From Chitinophaga agrisoli (GTDB lineage: Bacteria; Bacteroidota; Bacteroidia; Chitinophagales; Chitinophagaceae): 64,000 bases of DNA. Below, one piece after another: positions 29,901 to 37,036 of the stretch (position 1 is the first letter of the stretch; every line of letters starts with the position of its first letter). Position numbers and translations under genes: made by a program. The stretch lies in NCBI RefSeq assembly GCF_008386695.1, contig NZ_VUOC01000001.1:62001-126000 (forward strand). Direction: 5' to 3'. Below the pieces are notes generated by a model, which saw only the letters and a program-made list of their open reading frames with translations, ran no database searches and was not told the DNA's origin.

Positions 29901-30151
29901 ACGGTAATGGTATAAGGGCCGCCTGGATTCAGGTTAGGCAGTATATAACGGCCTTCGGTGTTAGTTTGTCCGCCATAGCGGGCGCCTGTGGAAGTATTCA
30001 CGGCCTGTACCGTAACGCCGGGGAGGTTTTCGCCTTTGGCGCTGGTAACCCTGCCAGTGATCTGTGAGGTGGTGACTTGTGCATACAGTCCGCTACATGT
30101 AAGCGTAAGGATAGCGGCCAGTAAGTTAAATGCGTAGATTATCCTGTTCAC
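26906..30151 (-). CDS. TonB-dependent outer-membrane receptor 1 (Oar-like)
   Basis: 1081 residues. The signal peptide (LLAAILTLTCSGLYAQ) is followed by a carboxypeptidase-regulatory-like domain (ITGRVTSAKGENLPGVTV). Next comes a plug region (LSEIVVVGATAPKSGRIN; QDIQVYLAPYDVKIGNFLGGSINAVT in parts) and a large beta-barrel ending in QMQLGLRYSF. It should import a ligand across the outer membrane with TonB energy. The start codon is GTG, only 18 bp from a -7 element (TACGTTTG), giving a very short leader. Two 11-bp repeat arrays lie upstream, so I infer activator-dependent expression, probably in phosphate limitation. No SusD partner is adjacent. The substrate is unknown. Confidence 0.9.
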   Translation of the reverse strand: MNRIIYAFNLLAAILTLTCSGLYAQVTTSQITGRVTSAKGENLPGVTVQAVNTSTGARYGGQTNTEGRYILPNLNPGGPYTITVSFIGYKKEEKNDVSLGLGGTSFNFKLQEESTALSEIVVVGATAPKSGRINQEQLKTLPSLSRSLQDFTRVTPQSNNNSFLGTNFRYNNVTVDGAINNDAIGFSPSLGGQTNTSGQPGSSTRTNPVSLDAIQDIQVYLAPYDVKIGNFLGGSINAVTRSGTNEFHGSVYGFGRGAFMIGPNNAGDGSKLPSDFHDYQTGVRLGFPIIKDKLFFFTNEEVTRRTDPVILAAGSPDMPLLTADQAGQIKEKMLSFGKDYDPGTFGNTSIYSNSVKLFNRADWHINDKHQLSIRNNTIFSQATNLERDQQNFRFSGIDYKQVNNQSSTVAELKSQFSNTLSNSLIVGYSSIHDYRDPTSNPALAQIQIASNGGTIFLGTDREAAIFNMKQKTFEFTDNVTIFKGIHNINIGTHNELYNITYGFVNSWNGRVDYNSIGDFLADKPSRVRGNFNYENNTRDFIMANPPAQFKVQLYSLYAQDEISLTDRFKLTPGVRLDYTYLPNMQPLSDKTTGAPVDPNFSTTYSYTQPKDIRNKYLNNVQISPRLGFNYDIKGDQSIILRGGTGLFTGRIPFAWLGYAYYNNGVTYGAYDTKFGYTSDNDRPVPGTNPISTNPNGLAQFVSGQNKDPHDAKGATQVDMIDNNFKMPQMWRSSLAVDYTTADQWRFTVEGIYTKTIHDLRFQQVNLTDNPFYYEAYDKGHQQPIFTGSKINPLYTNAYQLSNTDQGYRYSITGQVNKRFKFGLNASVAYTYGQSKDITNGIRNSMESNWQLNQALNPNNPQLAYSNFDIRHRIVATANYKLDWNKKGKWISNFAVFFNTSSGVPFTYGFLNATVQNTPQQVSLAYIPNKGETVNFFNDIANGPTAAQQAAAFDSYIDKDKYLSSRRGQFTERNGGRTPWNTQADFRFSQDLNLKAGKRTHTITLTYDIVNLTNLLNKNWGIQYFSSNTFNSTASVGLKSAGKVVNPATDFPKYTWSDPGTPYSKDFFASRYQMQLGLRYSF

Positions 30152-30169
30152 GTCTTATCTATTTTGACG

Positions 30170-30225
30170 CAAACGTACCCTTGTCACATTAAGTGTATGT
30201 TAAGGCAATATTAAATTAATGTTAA
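30170..30225 (-). promoter_or_regulatory. Pho-box-like array and -7 element, TonB receptor 1 (proximal)
   Basis: Read on the minus strand, four 11-bp units start with TTAACAT (30225), TTAATAT (30214), TTAACAT (30203) and TTAATGT (30192). Fifteen bp from the start of the last unit begins TACGTTTG (30177 to 30170), a perfect TAnnTTTG. No TTG -33 element is evident, so an activator bound to the repeats would replace it, as PhoB does at its boxes. Confidence 0.72.
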
Positions 30226-30383
30226 CACACTGTTATAGTAGTGATCTTCAAAGGATTAAATATCCAATGACAGCTGATATGTTAAGATTTTCCTGTTTTT
30301 ACGGCTATAGATCGCAGATTAACGGGTGAAATGTTAAGGTTTCCATGCATATTACAAAACATTGCCTCTGTACTAGCATGCTC

Positions 30384-30428
30384 TAAAGATAGATAGGCAG
30401 TGTTACGGGATTGTTATGGGAATATTAA
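30384..30428 (-). promoter_or_regulatory. Pho-box-like array and -7-like element, TonB receptor 1 (distal)
   Basis: Three 11-bp units on the minus strand start with TTAATAT (30428), ATAACAA (30417) and GTAACAC (30406). TATCTTTA begins exactly 15 bp after the last unit start (30391 to 30384) and matches TAnnTTTG at all but the last position. It points toward TonB receptor 1, with a leader of roughly 220 nt. It lies in the only gene-free stretch over 300 bp (30152-30489). Confidence 0.55.
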
Positions 30429-30438
30429 GTTTTTTTCC

Positions 30439-30472
30439 AATAGTGTAACGCGGGTACCCGCGTTACACTATT
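30439..30472. repeat. 34-bp perfect palindrome
   Basis: Two 17-bp halves are exact reverse complements with no spacer and meet at GTAC (30454-30457). It lies 17 bp past the stop of the M57 gene. A T-run lies on its left on the plus strand, which is an A-run for M57 transcripts, so it is not a textbook terminator. It may still end transcription, or bind a dimeric protein. Confidence 0.7.
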
Positions 30473-30489
30473 AAATTGTGTCGGAAGGT

Positions 30490-31677
30490 TTAATCAAACA
30501 TAATAAAGAAAGGTTCTGTAAAATCGAATCTCGTTGGCAGGGAAGTAGATACGATCTTGATGGCAATTGGCAACTGGGTGGCTTCGCCATTGTCCAGGTC
30601 ATATACTAAGCCGTTTGCCAGCAGGCCATTATCTGGCGTTGAACTGGTAACCACCCTTCTAAGCGTATATTCATAATACCGGCCAGGAAAATTGGTGGTC
30701 ACATTATATATCTCTATCCTTACATTGCCATTCATATACCCGGAACTCCATTGGATGTTTTCCGTCCCTCCATTTTCTGCAGCGAAGGTACCCGGCTTAT
30801 TAACCATTACATTTTTATACTCCAAAGGATAAAGGGCCTGAGCCGCCGTTATATCCCAAAATGAGAAGCCAGCCCATTGGTTAAGGGCGGTGCCGCCATT
30901 CATTACGGAAGCAGGATCTGAAGCGGGCGTTCCGGGTATCTGCGTTCCAGGCTCATTTGTATGCGTAAACCCCAGGGTATGCCCTAGTTCGTGCACCATA
31001 TTATATTTCTTCTGCAAAGTGGATACTTGTATATTACTAAGGAAATCAAGATTTATCAACAGAGAACTACCAGGCCTGCCGTCTGACGTGGGAGGAAGCG
31101 CGCCTGCGATTACATTATCGTCAAGCTGCATACCGGCCGACGCGTCACTTCTGACAATTATGTCAGCCTGATTGGGGTCACTGGTCTGTTGAAAGAAAAT
31201 CATACATTGAGGAACGTTATTCCACTCGGCAATAGCTTGTTGGACCTCAGCCCCCCAATTATCTACTCCTGATCCCAATACGGATGCATCAACATATACC
31301 GTTGCCATCCGCCGCCGGCTAACATTGTTAGCCAACTGATTAAAATAAAAATTCACAAGGAACTGACTTCTGTTCTGTAATGTTCTGGCGCCTGTTGGTT
31401 CGCCTGCTTTCGAAATGTATTTCGCGGCATCAGCTTTCATGTAAATAATATCACCGCTTACAAGGAAATAATCACCACGATCGGCTATTGCGGATTCAGC
31501 ATATCCCACTGAGAGGATATAATCCTTTAACTTCTTTTCCTGCTCCAGGGATGACAGCCGCTTTTCACCGTTACTGCTTTGCTCCGGAGGTGCGGCATCC
31601 TTCTTACAGGCAATAAAAGATAAACTTAGGGACAGGGTCACAATAAGGGTGTTACGGATAAATGAGGGTGTTTTCAT
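30490..31677 (-). CDS. M57-type zinc metalloprotease lipoprotein (HEIGH family)
   Basis: 395 residues. The lipobox is SFIACKK (Cys24). The metzincin-like zinc motif is HELGHTLGFTH, with His229, Glu230, His233 and His239. A following NQWAGFSFWDITAAQALYP segment is typical of HEIGH-type (M57) proteases, which are abundant in Chitinophaga-like bacteria. The C-terminal 110 residues form a beta-rich domain of unknown role. The enzyme is likely surface-anchored and proteolytic. It sits between the two TonB receptor loci, but its own upstream region lacks a properly phased repeat array, so its regulation appears separate. Confidence 0.88.
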   Translation of the reverse strand: MKTPSFIRNTLIVTLSLSLSFIACKKDAAPPEQSSNGEKRLSSLEQEKKLKDYILSVGYAESAIADRGDYFLVSGDIIYMKADAAKYISKAGEPTGARTLQNRSQFLVNFYFNQLANNVSRRRMATVYVDASVLGSGVDNWGAEVQQAIAEWNNVPQCMIFFQQTSDPNQADIIVRSDASAGMQLDDNVIAGALPPTSDGRPGSSLLINLDFLSNIQVSTLQKKYNMVHELGHTLGFTHTNEPGTQIPGTPASDPASVMNGGTALNQWAGFSFWDITAAQALYPLEYKNVMVNKPGTFAAENGGTENIQWSSGYMNGNVRIEIYNVTTNFPGRYYEYTLRRVVTSSTPDNGLLANGLVYDLDNGEATQLPIAIKIVSTSLPTRFDFTEPFFIMFD

Positions 31678-31835
31678 ACATCTATGTTTAAATGTGAAAA
31701 ATAAATAACTGGGTTAAAGCTGTTCAAGAGAGTGATGGGATTTGGTTAACGCATATAGTCACTTAGGGGCTTGAACTTACTAAAGATAACATGTTTAAGA
31801 ATGTTATCATATTAACAAAACGTTATGATCTGGAA

Positions 31836-31868
31836 TAAAAAAACCGTCCCGCTAAAAAGCAGGACGGT
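31836..31868 (-). terminator. Intrinsic terminator after the beta-helix lipoprotein gene
   Basis: Arms ACCGTCC (31843-31849) and GGACGGT (31862-31868) with an inner GCT/AGC stem. On the minus strand a run of T residues follows (31843 down to 31836). It ends the receptor 2 / beta-helix transcript. Confidence 0.85.
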
Positions 31869-31905
31869 ACTTGAACAGTTTATGAAAATCTACGCTTACG
31901 CTTGA

Positions 31906-33414
31906 TTAGTTACCATACTGAGTATCCTGAGGAGCCCAGTTGATCCAGCTGGCTTTAGTCCAAGGGCTAGCAGCGTTAGGATCTACTGCACCAACATAGC
32001 TTACTTTATCAAAGAAAGCGTCAGCCAGCAGCGCGTCAGTAAAGGCAGCTGTTTTAGCAGCAACTGCGCTAGACAGTTTGAATTCTGTATTGGTAGCTTT
32101 AAAGTTAGCGACAGCAGGAACAGCAGTAAATACGTCTGTTAATGCTTTCAGGCTATCATTTTTATTAGCAGTGGTCAGGATCAAAGCCTTCACCTGAGCG
32201 CCAGTGATGATAGAGCTATCTTTTTTATCAGCATCAAATAACAGGGGGCCGATAGCAGTAGAACCGGCACCACGCTGAGTGCTGATAGGGCTGATACCAG
32301 CAGCCTGGAATACAGAGTTGGTAATGTTTGAATAATCAGCAGCAGGAGCCGGAGCCAGGTGCTGCAGTGCATTCTGGGAAACCCAACCTTCTACGTCTGT
32401 AGCAACGGGGTCGCCGCTGAAGATAGAGTTAGCTACAGTGAAAGTAGAACCTCTTCTCCAACGAGCACCAGCGTAGAAGTAATCGCCATTGCCGGTAGCA
32501 GTACCAGGACCAACGATGGTCAGGTTGGAAATAACCGGGTGAGTGTACGGAGTGCTGGTGTTAGCACCGTTCAGGTTATCAACTTCCAGACCGTTAGACA
32601 GGCTCACTACATCGGAGAAAGCGGGATCCTGCAGTACAACGCAGAACTGCAGTTTACCTTTAAAGCCGCTATCCATATCGAAGTTGTCATCTTTAGTACC
32701 GTAAGCAACAGCATACTTAACGTTTACAGTACCACCGAAGAATTCGCAAGCGTCATCGCCGGAATAGCTCACCTGGATGTGATCTACTGTAGTACCGTTA
32801 CCAACTGAATAGAAAGTGATACCGTTCACTTCACTATCTGCAGTGCTGGCCAGTGCAATACCGCCAAACTCAACACGTACGTATTGCAGTTTACCGGAGT
32901 TGTCTGTGTCAACAAATGCATCAGAACCGCCGGGACCACCGTAGCCCATGTCTACAGAAGCATCAGCGCCTTCAATACCTTCAGGCACCCTTTTGTTAGC
33001 AGGCCTGTTGGTAGTAGCTTTACCCAGCAGGATGATACCACCCCAGTCACCTGGTTTACGTTGACCAACCGGTTTCTCAGAAGTAAATACGATAGGAGCA
33101 TCAGCAGTACCGGCAGCAATCAGTTTAGCGCCGCGGGTAATGATCAGCGTACCGCCTTTGGTAGGAGATACCTGGCCGCCCAGGATGGTTGTACCAGGCT
33201 GGATAGTTAATGTTGCGTTGTTTACTACATAAACGTAGTCACGCATTACGTATACTGTATCTTTGGATAAAGTTCTATCGCGGTCAATTTTTCCTACAAG
33301 CACTACTTGTTTGTCGTTATTCGGAGGTGTGGGACCGGTCTTATCATCATTGCTACAGGACGCAAACCCTAAAGCAATACCTGATAATGCGATGAAAGAA
33401 GCACGAAGTTTCAT
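31906..33414 (-). CDS. Right-handed beta-helix lipoprotein
   Basis: About 502 residues. The signal ends in a lipobox (IALGFASCSN) followed by a Pro/Asn-rich linker. The body has repeated beta-helix rungs: TLTIQPGTTILGG, TLIITRGAKLIAAGTADAPIVF, VEFGGIALAST and VDHIQVSYSGDDACEFFGG. It is Gly/Ala/Thr-rich and probably displayed on the outer surface. Only 79 bp separate it from the receptor 2 gene upstream, so they form an operon and probably a two-part uptake system, as with SusC and SusD but with an unrelated lipoprotein. The start is the Met of MKLRAS; a Met three codons upstream is also possible. The ligand is unknown; phosphate-containing polymers are one guess. Confidence 0.82.
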   Translation of the reverse strand: MKLRASFIALSGIALGFASCSNDDKTGPTPPNNDKQVVLVGKIDRDRTLSKDTVYVMRDYVYVVNNATLTIQPGTTILGGQVSPTKGGTLIITRGAKLIAAGTADAPIVFTSEKPVGQRKPGDWGGIILLGKATTNRPANKRVPEGIEGADASVDMGYGGPGGSDAFVDTDNSGKLQYVRVEFGGIALASTADSEVNGITFYSVGNGTTVDHIQVSYSGDDACEFFGGTVNVKYAVAYGTKDDNFDMDSGFKGKLQFCVVLQDPAFSDVVSLSNGLEVDNLNGANTSTPYTHPVISNLTIVGPGTATGNGDYFYAGARWRRGSTFTVANSIFSGDPVATDVEGWVSQNALQHLAPAPAADYSNITNSVFQAAGISPISTQRGAGSTAIGPLLFDADKKDSSIITGAQVKALILTTANKNDSLKALTDVFTAVPAVANFKATNTEFKLSSAVAAKTAAFTDALLADAFFDKVSYVGAVDPNAASPWTKASWINWAPQDTQYGN

Positions 33415-33493
33415 AATAGTCATTTAATTTCTGTAAAAGAATAAAACCTATGTTAGCTAATTGTTAGGTCTGTATTAACAATCTGATAAATTA

Positions 33494-36274
33494 TCAATGG
33501 AACGTATATGTAAAGCTCAGGGAGTAATTAGTCCCCAGCTTATAAGAATAGAATATATAGTCTGTACCCTCTTTATAGGCCTTCTTACTATCCTTATTCT
33601 GGTAAAGCAGGTAAGGATTGTTGAAGATGTCTGAGATATTGAACTTTATTTCTGCGGCATTCTTAAACAGCCTTTTGCTCAGCTGCAGGTCCAGCAGGTT
33701 CCTGGAATTCTCATACACATCCAGCTTGTTGCTGCTATCATCACCCACTGTGTTAATACGTTGGCCAATGCGGTTATACAGGATGGTAAGACCCATGGTG
33801 TTGCCTGGATCATTAAACTGCAGACCGGCATTGAACAGATAAGGTGACTGACCAGGCAATGGACGGGTTTTGCCGTTGATGGCGCCATTTTCCGGGTTCT
33901 TGATGGAAGAATGTATATAAGCTGCATTCAGGAAAACAAATGAATTGGTACCCCATTTTTGTAACAGGAATTCCAGGTTCTTCCTTACTTCCAGTTCTGC
34001 ACCCAGTACAGTAGCATCATCCAGGTTAACGTATGTTTTATCATTGTTATCGATGCTATACCATATTTCTGAAATAGGATCTTTGAAGCGTTTGTAGAAG
34101 GCAGACACAGCAAATGTTTCTCCTGCATGCGGATATATTTCGTAACGGAGATCCACGTTGTTGATACGGGTCTGCTTTAATTTAGGATTACCAAAGATGG
34201 CGGCAGAGTTGATGAAGTCATAAAAGCTGAAGGAAGCTATTTCCCTGAACTCCGGCCTTGCTACTGTATTGGAATAAGATAAGCGCAGATTGGTCTTTTC
34301 AGTCAGCGCATATACTACGTTAGCAGAAGGCAGGAAGCTATTATAAGTGGTATCTGTTGTGATAACGGTGGCGCCTGTTGTAGATACCGGTTGCAGTTTC
34401 TGCCTGTAAGACTCAAAACGCAGACCCCATATTACGCGCAGTTTAGACGTAATAAAGTTATCGAACATGAAATAACCCGCACTCAAATTAGAATTGGCTT
34501 CGTAGTTATTTTCAGGAGAGCTATCATCCCTCAGGTACAGCCCATTGCTGCCCAGGTGCCCTGTAGCAAACAATAACTGCGGCGGTAATGCCAGGCTATC
34601 ATAGCTAAAGTTAAAGCTTCTGTGATAAGACAGCGGACGATAGTTAGATGTACGGCTGCGGTATTGTTCAAATACACCCAGCTTTAATGTTTGCCTGGTG
34701 TTCTTCAGGATCGGGAACAGGAAAGATGCACCACCATTATAGATGTTATCATTTACTTTTGAAAAAGAGCGGGAAGTACCACCATTCACCGGTTGATCTA
34801 CGATGGCATGACTATCGGTATAGTTAGAGATCCTGATATCAGGGTCCTGACGGTTGGTGTTGGAATAGTTCAACATCCACTCCAGCTTCTTATTACTTCC
34901 AAAACCGTGCTCACCCTGCAGTGTAGAGGAAAGCAAATATCTTTCCACCATTGCGCTCAGTGAAGACTGTGTAATATAATGGAACGGAGGCTGCGGATCA
35001 GTAGCCAGGCTACGCAGGGTAGTTTGGTTGTCCAGTATCCTGTTGTAGATATTCTTGAAAGATATTTTGGTATTCTTTACGCTATAGGCAAAATTGGCTA
35101 CTGCGCCCAGGGTGCTGTTATAGCGGTTAGTGGTATCAATATTATGGCGTTTGAATACGTGGTTATCTATATCATAATCATTCCGCTCTGCAAATTCATT
35201 TCTCTCCGTATGATTGCTGGTAAGTGATAATACATATCCAAACTTCTGATCGCCACGCAGCATTTTAGTATCACCCAGGGTGATCTGCAGGTTGGTGCCA
35301 GGCGCTACTTTCTTATTAGAGGTGCCCCAGGTGTTCTTAAATGAACGGTTCACATCATCCTGTGCTTTACCGGTAAGATTATTGAACGCTGTTTGGGTGG
35401 TTACGCCAGCCGGCAGCTTGCGGGAACCATCATCAAATGTCCAGTAATCATATTTACCCCTGAAACCAGACTTGCTATCTTTAAACGTAGACATGCTGTT
35501 TACAGAAACGCCTGCGGAAACAGAGATGAATTTTTCAGCAGGAAAATCCCTTGTGCTTACCTGTACCAGGCCGCCGGCAAAATCGCCTGGTTTGTCCGGG
35601 GATGCCGTTTTATTAATTACTATATTATCTATTAATCCTGCAGGGATGATATCAAAAGAGAAAGTTTTACGGTCAGGCTCTGTACTGGGGAGCAGTACAT
35701 TATTCATGGTAGCATTGTTATAGCGGTCTGTTAAACCACGTACTATAACATATTTATTATCCTGTATACTGGTACCGCTTACCCTTTTTAATACTTCGCC
35801 GGTATTTTTATCCGGAGAACGGCGGATCTGATCTGCGGAGATACCGCTGGAAACGGCTATATTATTTTTCTGCGCTACATACAGGGCGTTGATGGTTTCC
35901 TGTTTGTAGGTACCCTTTATTACTACTTCTTTTAGATCTTTGGATTTAGGCTCATCCATGATCACATCCAGGCTGGTAGGTGAACCTGCGTTCACTGCCA
36001 CATCACTGATGGATTTAGTCTGATATCCCATGTACTTGAAATCCAACGTATAGGAACCAACGTTGGTAACAAGCGTATAACGGCCTTCTACATCCGTTAC
36101 AGCGCCTGTGCTAGTGCCTTGTACTACTACAGTAACACCAATCAATGCTTCTCCAGTCTTCTTATCTGTTACTTTGCCCGTAATTTTTCCAGTATCTGCT
36201 GCTAGTGTGCTGTGTACAAATCCTAATAGGCATACAAATAACCAAAGTTGGGCGAGGGCGGTTTTGCGTTTCAT
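33494..36274 (-). CDS. TonB-dependent outer-membrane receptor 2
   Basis: 926 residues. The signal peptide is LWLFVCLLGFVHSTLA, followed by a carboxypeptidase-like regulatory domain (ITGKVTDKKTGEALIGVTV). The plug domain has YVIVRGLTDRYNNATMNN and GGLVQVSTRDFP. The barrel ends in TNYSLSFTYTFH. It leads an operon with the beta-helix lipoprotein and is preceded by an 11-bp repeat array and a perfect -7 element. The receptor plus lipoprotein pair should capture one ligand and pull it across the outer membrane. Shared regulation with PiT-linked genes suggests a phosphorus source, but that is inference. Confidence 0.9.
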   Translation of the reverse strand: MKRKTALAQLWLFVCLLGFVHSTLAADTGKITGKVTDKKTGEALIGVTVVVQGTSTGAVTDVEGRYTLVTNVGSYTLDFKYMGYQTKSISDVAVNAGSPTSLDVIMDEPKSKDLKEVVIKGTYKQETINALYVAQKNNIAVSSGISADQIRRSPDKNTGEVLKRVSGTSIQDNKYVIVRGLTDRYNNATMNNVLLPSTEPDRKTFSFDIIPAGLIDNIVINKTASPDKPGDFAGGLVQVSTRDFPAEKFISVSAGVSVNSMSTFKDSKSGFRGKYDYWTFDDGSRKLPAGVTTQTAFNNLTGKAQDDVNRSFKNTWGTSNKKVAPGTNLQITLGDTKMLRGDQKFGYVLSLTSNHTERNEFAERNDYDIDNHVFKRHNIDTTNRYNSTLGAVANFAYSVKNTKISFKNIYNRILDNQTTLRSLATDPQPPFHYITQSSLSAMVERYLLSSTLQGEHGFGSNKKLEWMLNYSNTNRQDPDIRISNYTDSHAIVDQPVNGGTSRSFSKVNDNIYNGGASFLFPILKNTRQTLKLGVFEQYRSRTSNYRPLSYHRSFNFSYDSLALPPQLLFATGHLGSNGLYLRDDSSPENNYEANSNLSAGYFMFDNFITSKLRVIWGLRFESYRQKLQPVSTTGATVITTDTTYNSFLPSANVVYALTEKTNLRLSYSNTVARPEFREIASFSFYDFINSAAIFGNPKLKQTRINNVDLRYEIYPHAGETFAVSAFYKRFKDPISEIWYSIDNNDKTYVNLDDATVLGAELEVRKNLEFLLQKWGTNSFVFLNAAYIHSSIKNPENGAINGKTRPLPGQSPYLFNAGLQFNDPGNTMGLTILYNRIGQRINTVGDDSSNKLDVYENSRNLLDLQLSKRLFKNAAEIKFNISDIFNNPYLLYQNKDSKKAYKEGTDYIFYSYKLGTNYSLSFTYTFH

Positions 36275-36298
36275 GTATTATTTGAATAGAATGTGACG

Positions 36299-36354
36299 CA
36301 AAACTATTACCGCCCTATTACTGTAATGTTAAGGGAATATTACCAGAATGTTAA
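36299..36354 (-). promoter_or_regulatory. Pho-box-like array and -7 element, TonB receptor 2 operon
   Basis: Minus-strand 11-bp units start with TTAACAT (36354), GTAATAT (36343), TTAACAT (36332) and GTAATAG (36321). A fifth GTAA falls in phase at 36310. TAGTTTTG, a perfect TAnnTTTG, begins 15 bp after the last full unit start (36306 to 36299). The -7 element and the following CGTCA also match receptor 1. Confidence 0.72.
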
Positions 36355-36465
36355 TTGTTAAGGAATCATTAAAAAATCGTTATCAGTTACCGGTTTTACA
36401 GGATGGAGGGAAGGATATGTATACAGATATAGGTATAGTTTATAACGGATTAATTAACAGGTTCA

Positions 36466-36864
36466 CTAACAAGTGAATCCCGGAGGGGCTTGCCTGTTAT
36501 TCAACAGCATATCAAGGGTTATATCCAATTGGTGACCAATATCTTCACGGCCGTTACTGGCTGCTATCAGCTGAAACAGGTGCATGCTTTTATTGGTGAA
36601 GGGTTTGTTATCCTTTTTATTACACAGCTCCAGGCTAAAGTTGAACTGTTCCTCCAGCTCTTCTTCAAACTCACGCAGGCTCAGGGTTTCGTCTATAGGA
36701 TATTCCACCAGCGTGTCTGCCGGAAAACCAGCTTCCCGTAAGGTGTCAAAAGCATTGCCTAATGAATTATGTACGTATACGGTGACGTTACAACTCAGCA
36801 GCCGTTGAAACTGCATCTGCAACAAGGAAATGGTCATCAAAGGGTGTAACTTCAAAATTTTCAT
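36466..36864 (-). CDS. Unknown 132-residue protein under a Pho-box-like promoter
   Basis: I do not recognise this family. It has no convincing signal peptide or membrane helix, so it is probably cytoplasmic. The N-terminus is basic and hydrophobic (MKILKLHPLMTISLLQMQFQ), the centre is strongly acidic (SLREFEEELEEQFNFSLEL), and the C-terminus (IGHQLDITLDMLLNN) is helical. It stands alone on its transcript. Its promoter has the same 11-bp repeat array and 15-bp offset as the receptor and phosphoesterase genes, which is the best evidence that it is real and belongs to the same regulon. The last residues are PPGFTC. Confidence 0.72.
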   Translation of the reverse strand: MKILKLHPLMTISLLQMQFQRLLSCNVTVYVHNSLGNAFDTLREAGFPADTLVEYPIDETLSLREFEEELEEQFNFSLELCNKKDNKPFTNKSMHLFQLIAASNGREDIGHQLDITLDMLLNNRQAPPGFTC

Positions 36865-36909
36865 TTCATATAGTATTACTGCTTCCCAGCTATATTATTA
36901 TCATTCCGG

Positions 36910-36965
36910 CAAACTTAAGAGCTTACCTTTAATTTAATATTAAGCACTTGTTATAATATTGTGAA
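36910..36965 (-). promoter_or_regulatory. Pho-box-like array and -7 element, 132-residue gene
   Basis: Minus-strand 11-bp units start with TTCACAA (36965), ATAACAA (36954), TTAATAT (36943) and TTAAAGG (36932). TAAGTTTG, a perfect TAnnTTTG, begins 15 bp after the last unit start (36917 to 36910). The outermost units are the weakest matches in the set. Confidence 0.62.
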
Positions 36966-37036
36966 AATAATATTTAAGCAAATGCTTATACGACATTCCT
37001 CGTAGTAGTGGGAGCTGGATATTTGCAGTAATCTTA

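Noticed and set aside
30304-30379. A 24-codon open frame on the minus strand after the distal receptor-1 promoter
   Set aside because: Its ATG lies only 4 bp past the -7 element, too close for a normal leader. The peptide is not recognisable.
31678-31830. TTAA strings upstream of the M57 protease as a sixth Pho-like array
   Set aside because: The strings are not at 11-bp spacing and no TAnnTTTG-like element lies 15 bp beyond any of them.
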